Shown here piece by piece: positions 52,768-60,600 of a DNA stretch of 64,000 nt. The stretch is taken from NCBI RefSeq assembly GCF_021554725.1, contig NZ_JAIZDP010000004.1, positions 62,001 through 126,000 on the forward strand. The letters run 5' to 3'. A model generated the notes under the pieces. The model did not search any database. It had not been told where the DNA came from and was given only the letters and a program-made list of their open reading frames with translations. Made by a program: the position numbers and the translations under genes. The stretch comes from Sinomonas notoginsengisoli. GTDB taxonomy: Bacteria > Actinomycetota > Actinomycetes > Actinomycetales > Micrococcaceae. Numbering within the stretch: the first letter of the stretch is position 1; every line of letters starts with the position of its first letter.

Positions 52768-53688
52768 GTGGAAGGCGATACGGCAGTAATGCGCGGCAGA
52801 GGGGCGAAGTCGCAACCCGAACTGTCTGACGTGCCCGTGCGCCTTCTCGCGGAGGACGGACTTGAGCCACGAGCGATGGTGGCGAGCTTGGCTGCACACA
52901 CCGTTCCCGCCGCCGAACGCACTGACTCCGAGAATGCCACACACCAACGCCTCATCCACACGGTTCAAGGTCCGGTCGCGGTATCCGTTCACCTGGGCGC
53001 TGACGGGGTGGACGTAGTTGGACAGGGCATCTCGGCAACGGACGAGCCGGTCCTCGGCGCAATCCGAGTCTGGCTTGACTTGGATGCGGACCTCGTTCGG
53101 GTCCATTCCATCCTCGCTCGCGACCCACTCCTCAGGCCGCTTGTGCTGGCCCGTCCAGCGCTACGCGTCATCGGCACAACGGACTCGTTCCAGACGGCCG
53201 TCACGACCGTCCTCGGGCAACAGGTTTCGCTCGCCGCTGGACGGACGTTTGCGGGGCGGCTCGTCGCAGCATACGGCGCACCGGGGCCCTCCGGCCTGCG
53301 TCAGTTTCCCGACTCCCAGACTCTTGCAGCAGCTGATGTCGCGCAGATGCGCGCTGCCATTGGGCTGACGGAGTCCCGGGCGCGCACAGTGAAGGCCGTC
53401 GCGGGTGCCTTCTCAGAGCGGGGCCATCCCCGAGGCGGTCAGACGCTGCCCCTCACACGAGACGAACTTCTCGGTCTTCCCGGAGTCGGCCCGTGGACGG
53501 CCGACTACATCGAGGTGCGCACCGGGAATCAGGACGCCTTCACGCCCGGCGACCTCGTGCTCCGACGCGCCCTCGGCGGGATCACCAGCCGGGCCGCGGC
53601 GAATCGTGCCGAGGCTTGGAGACCTTTCAGGGCGTATGCCCTGGCACACTTGTGGACGGCGACCGCCTATGTCTCAGGCGTGGGCTAG
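52768..53688 (+). CDS. alkA: AlkA-type DNA-3-methyladenine glycosylase II
   Basis: AlkA excises many alkylated purines. From GTG 52768 the protein has 306 residues: an N-terminal beta domain, then the helix-hairpin-helix core with FQTAVTTVLGQQVSLAAGRTF, the HhH motif LPGVGPWTADYI and the catalytic Asp in FTPGDLVLRRALG. The start is uncertain. ATG 52723 would overlap tag by 22 nt, and ATG 52789 is also possible; GAGAGGGG before 52768 favours the GTG. It is the last gene of the operon, and no Ada domain is attached. Confidence 0.85.
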   Translation: MEGDTAVMRGRGAKSQPELSDVPVRLLAEDGLEPRAMVASLAAHTVPAAERTDSENATHQRLIHTVQGPVAVSVHLGADGVDVVGQGISATDEPVLGAIRVWLDLDADLVRVHSILARDPLLRPLVLARPALRVIGTTDSFQTAVTTVLGQQVSLAAGRTFAGRLVAAYGAPGPSGLRQFPDSQTLAAADVAQMRAAIGLTESRARTVKAVAGAFSERGHPRGGQTLPLTRDELLGLPGVGPWTADYIEVRTGNQDAFTPGDLVLRRALGGITSRAAANRAEAWRPFRAYALAHLWTATAYVSGVG

Positions 53689-53824
53689 CGGGCTCCCCAC
53701 GAGGCGGTTCGGCGACGAGCCATACGCGCGAACGCCTCCGGTGTCGATCGTTCTGGTGCAGGGGTCGTCCGGCGCTTCGTGCCGCGTGGGTCTCCCCCAA
53801 TCGAGGCGAGGCCAGCGCCGCGGT

Positions 53825-53853
53825 TTGGAGTGGCGGGAACATGCCGGTAAAGT
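53825..53853 (+). promoter_or_regulatory. promoter of tRNA-Ser(CGA)
   Basis: TTGGAG (53825-53830), 17 bp, TAAAGT (53848-53853), then 11 bp to the tRNA. It is very similar to the tRNA-Arg promoter. Confidence 0.65.
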
Positions 53854-53864
53854 AAATGCCTGCT

Positions 53865-53951
53865 GGTGGTGTGTCCGAGCGGCCGAAGGTGCATCACTCG
53901 AAATGATGTTTGGTGTAAAAGCCAACGGGGGTTCAAATCCCTCCACCACCG
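53865..53951 (+). tRNA. tRNA-Ser (anticodon CGA)
   Basis: The acceptor GGTGGTG (53865-53871) pairs with CACCACC (53944-53950), then G. The anticodon arm CATCA-CTCGAAA-TGATG gives CGA. The long variable arm of type II tRNAs is present. CCA is not encoded. Confidence 0.95.
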
Positions 53952-53960
53952 CCCAGCACG

Positions 53961-54002
53961 AAGGCCCCCACGGCCCCGGAATCACAGGGAAGTGGGGGCC
54001 TT
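53961..54002 (+). terminator. terminator after tRNA-Ser(CGA)
   Basis: An 11-bp perfect stem AAGGCCCCCAC/GTGGGGGCCTT has a 20-nt loop and starts 9 nt after the tRNA. Confidence 0.75.
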
Positions 54003-54062
54003 AGTCATGCTCCCGTCGTGCCGTTTGGGCACCTCTCGGAATAGGACCCAGGCGGCACGGGA

Positions 54063-54093
54063 CGACCCCCGGCTCACAACGAGTCGGGGGTCG
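54063..54093. terminator. hairpin, probably terminator of the small leftward frame
   Basis: CGACCCCCGGCTC and GAGTCGGGGGTCG pair over 13 bp with one G-T wobble and a 5-nt loop. It lies 10 bp beyond the stop of the short minus-strand reading frame. Confidence 0.6.
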
Positions 54094-54103
54094 CTCGTTG
54101 TCC

Positions 54104-54196
54104 TCAGAGCTCCACGAAGCCCAGTTCAACCATAGACAGGATGTTCAGCGGCCAGTCGGGGAAGTCGGCAATTCCGTCATAGTCCATGCCATCCAT
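54104..54196 (-). CDS. possible 30-residue peptide or gene remnant
   Basis: ATG 54196 to TGA 54104 encodes MDGMDYDGIADFPDWPLNIL followed by ten more residues ending GFVEL. The composition is acidic and aromatic and a terminator-like hairpin follows. No ribosome site is seen. It could be a real micro-ORF or the tail of a lost gene. The surroundings (53952-54297) hold nothing else recognisable. Confidence 0.25.
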   Translation of the reverse strand: MDGMDYDGIADFPDWPLNILSMVELGFVEL

Positions 54197-54297
54197 CGTA
54201 GGACCGGCACGCCGCCAATTTGCCCCACGCTCCGACAAGGGAAATAGGGCATGGGGATAACCTGCTCAACCCGGACGGTTTACGCCAGAGTGGTCGC

Positions 54298-54676
54298 ATG
54301 ACTTCACCACAACTCGTGCGGCCCGCACGCGTCATGAACACCCAGCGCAGCTTCTATAGCTTGACCGTCCAGAACCTGGCGGACCGGGCCGGCGTAGGCC
54401 TCCGCACGATGCATGGATGGCTCAGGGCTGAGAACGCGCCGCAGGTTGCGAGCCGGGGTGCACTGCCGTGAGGCGCGAGAAGAGCAGCTGGCTGACGCCG
54501 ATCCCCAGCGGCGGCCGCCACAGGGTCGGCCGCCCGAGCTGTGGGACAGGAGGGCCGCAAGGGTCGCGAACGAGGCCGCAGCAAGCCCGCGCAGCATCCG
54601 GGGAGGGCCACGACCTCGGGATGACATCATTTTCACCGCGCACAGGGCGCGCCCCGACCTAGGGAACCAGTGCTGA
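54298..54676 (+). pseudogene. HTH protein remnant with a frameshift
   Basis: From ATG 54298 the frame reads an N-terminal piece with a helix-turn-helix-like segment (VQNLADRAGVGLRTMHGWLRAENAPQV, in pieces) and stops at 54471. The +1 frame, open to 54676, continues with a protein-like charged sequence (CREAREEQLADADPQRR; WDRRAARVANEAAASPR; PRDDIIFTAHRARPDLG). One extra base near 54455-54465 would explain the break. Two overlapping unrelated frames cannot be excluded. Confidence 0.35.
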
Positions 54677-54716
54677 CGTATGATACGGGCCACACGTCAG
54701 GGAACGGAGAGTGCCG

Positions 54717-55103
54717 ATGTCGGTCAAATGGCTCAAGGAGCCGGAGGATCAGGACTACCCGGCCGCGGCAGCCTACCTTTCGCTACTCGTGCCGCCGCAG
54801 GACGTCAAGCTGGTCGTGAAGGCCCTGCGCAAGGCGCCCGTCACCGTGCAGAAGGCGAAGGACATCCTGCGCGCCTCACGTCTGGACCTGCTCGACGAGT
54901 CCAATGCCCACGTCCGCTCAGACCTGGCGAAGATCCACAAGGGCGAGAAGCTGTCCCCCATCCTGCTGGTGCGCGGCGACCTCGTCTCTGGGGTGCCGCT
55001 GCACATAGCGGACGGGTACCACCGGGTGTGCGCTAGCTACCACACAGACGAGAACACAGATATCCCAGTCAAGGTCGCAGACTTCCCTACCCGGAATGCG
55101 TGA
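54717..55103 (+). CDS. ParB/sulfiredoxin-fold-like conserved hypothetical protein
   Basis: A 128-residue protein. The C-terminal half, AHVRSDLAKIHKGEKLSPILLVRGDL followed by PLHIADGYHRVCASYHTDE, resembles ParB N-terminal/sulfiredoxin-like folds, in which a G-x-HR-x-x-A segment binds a nucleotide. Its role is unknown. No ParA or DNA-binding HTH is present, so chromosome segregation is unlikely. ATG 54717 lies 6 nt after GGAGAG; GTG 54711 is a weaker start. The antiporter gene starts 13 nt downstream. Confidence 0.75.
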   Translation: MSVKWLKEPEDQDYPAAAAYLSLLVPPQDVKLVVKALRKAPVTVQKAKDILRASRLDLLDESNAHVRSDLAKIHKGEKLSPILLVRGDLVSGVPLHIADGYHRVCASYHTDENTDIPVKVADFPTRNA

Positions 55104-55115
55104 GGACGCGCGGGC

Positions 55116-56306
55116 GTGTCCTTCTTCGAACTCTCACTGATCTGCATCGTCGCCCTCGTGGGACCCGCACTCGCCGCGAAGCGCTCGTGGCACCTGCCTC
55201 TCGTGCTCGGGGAACTCATCGCAGGCGTCATTGTCGGCAAGTCCATCCTGGACTGGGTCAACGCCGGGGACGAGACACTGACGTTCCTCGCGGACATCGG
55301 CTTCGCGCTCATGATGTTCGTAGCCGGCACCCATGTCCCCATGCGGGACCGGACCATCCGGGCCGCGGTGGGCAGGGGAGCTCTCCGCATGGTCCTCACG
55401 ACCGCGGTGGCAACCGCCATCGGCATCGGAATCGCTCTCCTTTTCGCCTCGCACAACGCCCCCCTGTACGTCGTGCTGATCGCCTCGTCCTCGGCCGCAC
55501 TCGTCCTCCCCATCGTCACCTCGCTCAAGCTGACCGGACGGACCGTCCTCGAACTCACGGCGCAGGTGGCCCTCGCGGACGTCGCGGCGATCGTGGCCCT
55601 CCCCCTCGCCATCGATCCGGCCAACGCTGGCCCGAAGGCCGCCGGTGCGGGCGCGGTGGCCGCATCCGCCGTCGTGCTCTGGGCGTTCCTGAGGCGCTTC
55701 GAGAACAACGGTTCGAGGGAGCGCCTCCATGACTTCTCCGAGGAGCGCAAGTTCGCCCTCGAGCTGCGGATCCAGCTCTCGATCCTCTTCGCGCTCGCGG
55801 GGCTGGCCGCCTTCACCCACGTCTCGATCATGCTCGCGGGGTTCGCGTTCGGGTTGGCCGTTTCCGCAGTAGGCGAGCCACGGCGGCTTGCGCGCCAGCT
55901 GTTCGCCGTCAACGACGGCTTCCTCGGGCCGGTCTTCTTCGTCTGGCTTGGGGCCTCGATCGACCTCCGCCAGCTCGGAGGCCACCCCCAGATGATCCTC
56001 CTCGGCGTCCTGCTGGGTCTGGGTGCCGTAGTGGCTCACTCCCTCAATCGGCTCATAGGGCTGCCGCTTCCGTTCGCGATCGGCTCGGCGGCCCAGCTCG
56101 GCGTGCCGGTCGCCGCGGCGACGATCGGCCGCACCGTGGGGGCCCTCGCGCCTGGGGAGGACTCTGCGCTCCTGCTCGGCGCCCTCGTGACCATCGCGAG
56201 TACGACGGCGGCCGCTGCCTGGGCGGCCAGGCGAGCGGCGGCGGCGGGGCCAGCTCCGGCCTCCGGTCCACCGCCCCCACAGGACGGGGTGCAGCCCGCG
56301 CAGTAA
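55116..56306 (+). CDS. cation:proton antiporter (CPA2/Kef-like)
   Basis: A 396-residue membrane protein with about 12 helices of the Na+/H+ exchanger domain family: LIAGVIVGKSILDWV, FALMMFVAGTHVPM (acidic residues replaced), ALADVAAIVALPLAI with the ion-site Asp, and FVWLGASIDLRQLGG. There is no C-terminal RCK domain. The ion is unknown. GTG 55116 lies 13 nt after the preceding gene, so the two may be co-transcribed. Confidence 0.85.
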   Translation: MSFFELSLICIVALVGPALAAKRSWHLPLVLGELIAGVIVGKSILDWVNAGDETLTFLADIGFALMMFVAGTHVPMRDRTIRAAVGRGALRMVLTTAVATAIGIGIALLFASHNAPLYVVLIASSSAALVLPIVTSLKLTGRTVLELTAQVALADVAAIVALPLAIDPANAGPKAAGAGAVAASAVVLWAFLRRFENNGSRERLHDFSEERKFALELRIQLSILFALAGLAAFTHVSIMLAGFAFGLAVSAVGEPRRLARQLFAVNDGFLGPVFFVWLGASIDLRQLGGHPQMILLGVLLGLGAVVAHSLNRLIGLPLPFAIGSAAQLGVPVAAATIGRTVGALAPGEDSALLLGALVTIASTTAAAAWAARRAAAAGPAPASGPPPPQDGVQPAQ

Positions 56307-56349
56307 ATCCTCGTCAGCATTGCGCTCGTCCGGAGGAGAGCCCTCAAGG

Positions 56350-56399
56350 CCTGACGTCGCCCCGGTCCGGCCCCATCGCGCCGCGGCCGGCACGTCAGG
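56350..56399 (+). terminator. possible terminator of the antiporter gene
   Basis: CCTGACGT at 56350-56357 pairs with ACGTCAGG at 56392-56399, with further GC-rich pairing inside. No T run follows. Confidence 0.45.
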
Positions 56400-56488
56400 G
56401 CTACGGCTGGGCATGTTGCCGAAGCGTGACCCGCTCAGAACGGCATTGCGCCTTGACGGCAGTGTGGCGGGAGTGAATGGTGGGACCC

Positions 56489-57151
56489 ATGAAACGGATT
56501 CGGCGTGCCCTCGTCCTCGCCTCCCCGCTCGTGTTGGCAGCGGGGTTGGCTGGCTGCGGATCGGGAGGGGCGGCGCCGACCGCCTCGTCGGCGTCGTCGA
56601 GCGCGTCCTCCAGTTCCACGCAGAGCCCGTCGCAGAGCCCGTCGCAAACCCCCACGTCCAGTGCTTCCTCGGGCGAGAGCACTGCCCCGGCCTCGCCGAG
56701 CGGGACGCCGAGCACGCCCGCGGCGGGAGGCACAGCGCGGTGCCTCTCGACCCAGCTCGAGGGCAGCATCCAGCCTGGGGCCGGCGGGGCGGCCGGGACT
56801 GTGTACGCCAAGATTGCGCTCAAGAACGTCTCCCAGGCCCCTTGCCTCCTGCAGGGCTTTGCGGGCGTCTCGCTCATCAACGGGCCCGAGGGCGAACCGA
56901 TCGGGGCCCCGGCAGACCGGGACACCTCCGTTGCGGTGGTTCCCATCATCCTCCAGCCGGGGCAGAGCGGTGCTGCGGACTTCGGCCTGCGACAGGCACG
57001 CAATTTCCAAGGATGCACAGTGGTGGATGCGGCCGGTTACCGGGTATATCCGCCTGAGGACTATGGCTCGCTGTTCATTCCGTCTCCCGCAACGGCCTGC
57101 GGCAATGCGGACATCCATCTGCTCACGCTGCGGGCATTCCAGCCCTTCTAG
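56489..57151 (+). CDS. DUF4232 lipoprotein
   Basis: A 220-residue exported lipoprotein. The signal peptide MKRIRRALVLASPLVLAAGL ends in the lipobox LAGC, then a 60-residue Ser/Thr/Pro linker leads to a DUF4232 domain. That domain has paired Cys residues and the pattern YAKIALKNVSQAPCLLQGFAGVSL followed by VPIILQPGQSGAADFGL. DUF4232 proteins are common on the actinobacterial surface; their function is unknown. ATG 56489 follows GGTGGG; ATG 56477 is an alternative. Confidence 0.88.
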   Translation: MKRIRRALVLASPLVLAAGLAGCGSGGAAPTASSASSSASSSSTQSPSQSPSQTPTSSASSGESTAPASPSGTPSTPAAGGTARCLSTQLEGSIQPGAGGAAGTVYAKIALKNVSQAPCLLQGFAGVSLINGPEGEPIGAPADRDTSVAVVPIILQPGQSGAADFGLRQARNFQGCTVVDAAGYRVYPPEDYGSLFIPSPATACGNADIHLLTLRAFQPF

Positions 57152-57207
57152 GATATGCCGGGCCTTGCGAGAAAACCGGGGCCTGGAGAAACGCCCCGAA
57201 ACGTGAT

Positions 57208-57242
57208 GGACGGCCGGAGCGCGGCACGCTCTCCGGCCGTCC
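57208..57242. terminator. hairpin terminator
   Basis: A 12-bp perfect stem GGACGGCCGGAG/CTCCGGCCGTCC has an 11-nt loop, between the lipoprotein gene and the convergent small gene. It can serve both. Confidence 0.75.
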
Positions 57243-57340
57243 GGGCCAGCAGCTTTACCTGTGACTCAACGCGGCAAACCGCGGAATCCGGCTACTGGCC
57301 GACCCTCTGCGCGCCCAGCGTCAGAAGCCAGGTGGAACTG

Positions 57341-57472
57341 TCAGAGGGCGCCCTTGCGGCGCCACGGAAGGAATTGATCCGCGGACGACTTCGCCTTCTT
57401 CTCGACGCGCTTTTCCTTGATGGACTTTCCCTGTTTGAGGTTCTTGCTACTTCGCGGAGATTTTCCTGACAT
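57341..57472 (-). CDS. 43-residue lysine-rich conserved small protein
   Basis: ATG 57472 to TGA 57341 encodes MSGKSPRSSKNLKQGKSIKE, KRVEKKAKSSADQFLPWRR and KGAL. GGAG lies 6 nt before the start. The composition is strongly basic with a helical middle, and the AT-rich codons differ from nearby genes. I recall similar tiny proteins in Arthrobacter relatives, but the function is unknown; RNA or ribosome binding would fit the charge. It is divergent from lhr. Confidence 0.7.
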   Translation of the reverse strand: MSGKSPRSSKNLKQGKSIKEKRVEKKAKSSADQFLPWRRKGAL

Positions 57473-57609
57473 TTCAGCTCCCTACTCGAAAAAAAATCGA
57501 AACCGGCATACCTGTATCCATGACCATACCCGAGAAAAAAATAAAAGCCAGTGCTCGAGATGGACCGGGCGGAGCGAGGAGTGTCGGTGGGGTAGAGGAT
57601 GATGGTGCC

Positions 57610-60600
57610 GTGACCCGGGAGCAGGCAGGACGCGCGGCAGTGATGGACCGGTTCGGTGCGCCTACACGCGAGTGGTTCCTGGGCGCCTTCCGCGACCCCA
57701 CGCCCGCCCAGGCCGGCGCATGGGAGGCCATCTCCTCGGGCCGGCACGCGCTCGTGGTTGCTCCGACCGGTTCGGGAAAGACGCTCGCGGCGTTCCTCTG
57801 GTCTCTGGACAGACTCCTCGCGCACGACGGCGCCCGCCCGGCTGAGGCGTCAGGCGTGCCGGGCGCTGGACGCGGCGACGCCCTGCCGGGGCTGGGCAGG
57901 ACCGATCTGCCTGCTGCCCAAGACAGCGGCGATCCGGCGGCTGGCCGAGGGCGGCGCCGTCGTGCGCCCAAGAATCACACCAAGGTCCTGTACATCTCCC
58001 CGCTCAAGGCTCTCGGGGTGGACGTCGAGCGCAACCTGCGCGCCCCGCTCATTGGCATCTCACAGACGGCGCGTCGGCTGGGCGTGCCGGTGCCAGAGGT
58101 GAGTGTAGGCGTGCGCAGCGGTGACACCTCGGCGTCGGATCGGCGCGCGCTGCTCTCAAACCCACCGGACATCCTCATCACCACACCCGAGTCGCTCTAC
58201 CTGATGCTGACCTCCCAGGCGCGCGAGACGCTCACGCAGGTCGAGACGGTGATCGTGGACGAGGTCCACGCTGTCGCAGGGACCAAGCGAGGCGCGCATC
58301 TTGCCGTCACTCTCGAGCGACTCGATGCGGTCCTGGGGCGTCCCGCGCAGCGTATCGGCCTCTCCGCGACGGTCGAGCCCAAGGAGCTCGTGGCGCAGTT
58401 CCTAGCCGGGCAGACACCATGCGAGGTCGTGGCACCGCCCGCGGCCAAGACCTGGGAGCTAACGGTCACCGTGCCCGTCGAGGACATGAGCGACTTGGCC
58501 GCAGCTGCCGCTGCCCACGACACGGGCCCGGCATCGGGGCTCCAGCCAAGCGCCTCCATCTGGCCCCACGTCGAGGAGAAGATCGTCGATCTCATCCTCG
58601 CGAACCGGTCCACCATTGTCTTCTCCAACTCGCGTCGCCTCGCCGAGCGGCTCACGGGCCGGCTCAACGAGATCTACGCCGAGCGGATGCAGCCGAGCGT
58701 CTGGGACGAGCCACTCGCCGCGGAGCCAGGGGACGAAGGTCTCGGGCTCACGACGGCGGGAGGCGCCGTGTCCACGGTGGTTGAGCGGCGTCGGAACCAG
58801 ACCCGCACTCCTGCCGAGATGATGGCCCAGGCGGGCCAGACAGCGGGCGCCGACCCTGTGCTCGCGCGCGCCCACCACGGCTCGGTCTCGAAGGAGCAGC
58901 GGGCACAGATCGAGGACGACCTCAAGTCCGGGCGCCTGCGCTGCGTGGTCGCGACGAGCAGCCTCGAACTCGGGATCGACATGGGCCTGGTGGACCTCGT
59001 GATCCAGGTCGAGTCGCCTCCATCCGTCGCGTCCGGCCTGCAGCGCGTGGGCCGCGCGGGCCACCAGGTCGGAGAAGTCTCCCAGGGCGTGCTGTTCCCA
59101 AAGCACCGCGCGGACCTCGTGCATACCGCGATCACCGTCGAGCGGATGCTCGCGGGCCAGATCGAGGCCCTGCGCCTCCCCGCCAATCCCCTGGACATCC
59201 TCGCGCAGCAGACCGTGGCGGCCACAGCACTCGGGCCCGTGGACGTCGAGGAATGGTTTGACACGCTCCGCCGGTCCGCGCCGTTCGCGACTCTGCCGCG
59301 CTCGGCGTTCGAGGCGACGCTGGATCTGCTCTCAGGCAAGTACCCCTCGGATGAGTTCGCCGAGCTGCGCCCGCGCATCGTCTGGGACCGCACAGAAGGA
59401 ACCATTGTGGGCCGACCCGGCGCCCAGCGACTCGCCGTGACCTCCGGCGGGACCATCCCGGACCGCGGGCTCTTCGGGGTGTACATCGTCGGGACCGAGG
59501 AGGAATCTGGCACGGCGGCGCAGGCGGCGCGCGGCGGGCGGCGCGTCGGGGAACTCGACGAGGAGATGGTCTACGAGTCGCGTGTCGGGGACATCTTCGC
59601 TCTGGGGGCCACGAGCTGGAAGATCGAGGACATCACGCATGACCGCGTGCTCGTCTCCCCTGCCTTCGGCCAGCCCGGGAAGCTGCCGTTCTGGAAGGGC
59701 GACGGCGTGGGCCGCCCCGTCGAGCTCGGACGCGCCCTCGGAGCGTTCCAGCGCGAGGTCTCCGGCGCCGACCGCGAACGCGCTACGGAACGCATCGAGG
59801 CAGCTGGGCTCGACGCCTTCGCTGCCGGGAACCTCCTGCAGTACCTGGAGGAGCAGAAGCAGGCCACGTCGATCGTGCCGAGCGACCGGACGCTCTTGGT
59901 CGAGCGGTTCCAGGACGAACTCGGGGACTGGCGCGTGGTCCTGCACTCCCCATTCGGGATGCCCGTGCACGCGCCGTGGGCCCTCGCAGTCGGCCGGCGG
60001 CTGAGCGAACGGTACGGCCTCGACGGCTCGGCGATGGCCGCCGACGACGGCATCGTGCTGAGGGTGCCCATGATGGAAGACGAGCCTCCGGGTGCCGAGC
60101 TGTTCGTGTTCGATCCCGAGGAGCTCGAGGGAATCGTCACCGAGGAGGTCGGCGGATCCGCCCTGTTCGCCGCACGGTTCCGCGAATGCGCCGCCCGGGC
60201 GCTCCTGCTCCCCCGCCCGAATCCTGGCAAGCGCCAGCCGCTCTGGCAGCAGCGCCAGCGGGCGTCGCAGCTGCTCGACGTCGCCAAGAAGTACCCGCAG
60301 TTCCCGATCATCCTTGAGGCCGTGCGCGAGTGCCTTCAGGATGTCTACGACCTTCCGGGCCTGCGCGACGTCGCGGGTGCGGTGCAGCGCCGCGAACTCC
60401 GGCTGGTCGAGGCGACCACGCAGCAGCCCTCCCCATTCGCCCGCTCCCTGCTCTTCGGGTATGTTGCGCAGTTCCTCTACGAGGGCGATTCGCCCCTCGC
60501 CGAGCGTCGCGCCGCCGCGCTGTCCCTCGATTCGACCCTGCTCAACGAGCTCCTCGGCCGAGCGGAGCTGAGCGATCTGCTCGACCCCAAGGTCATCGAG

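Noticed and set aside
53865-55103. Genomic island inserted at tRNA-Ser
   Set aside because: No integrase, no direct repeat of the tRNA end and no clear compositional break; kept only as a weak remark on a decayed gene.
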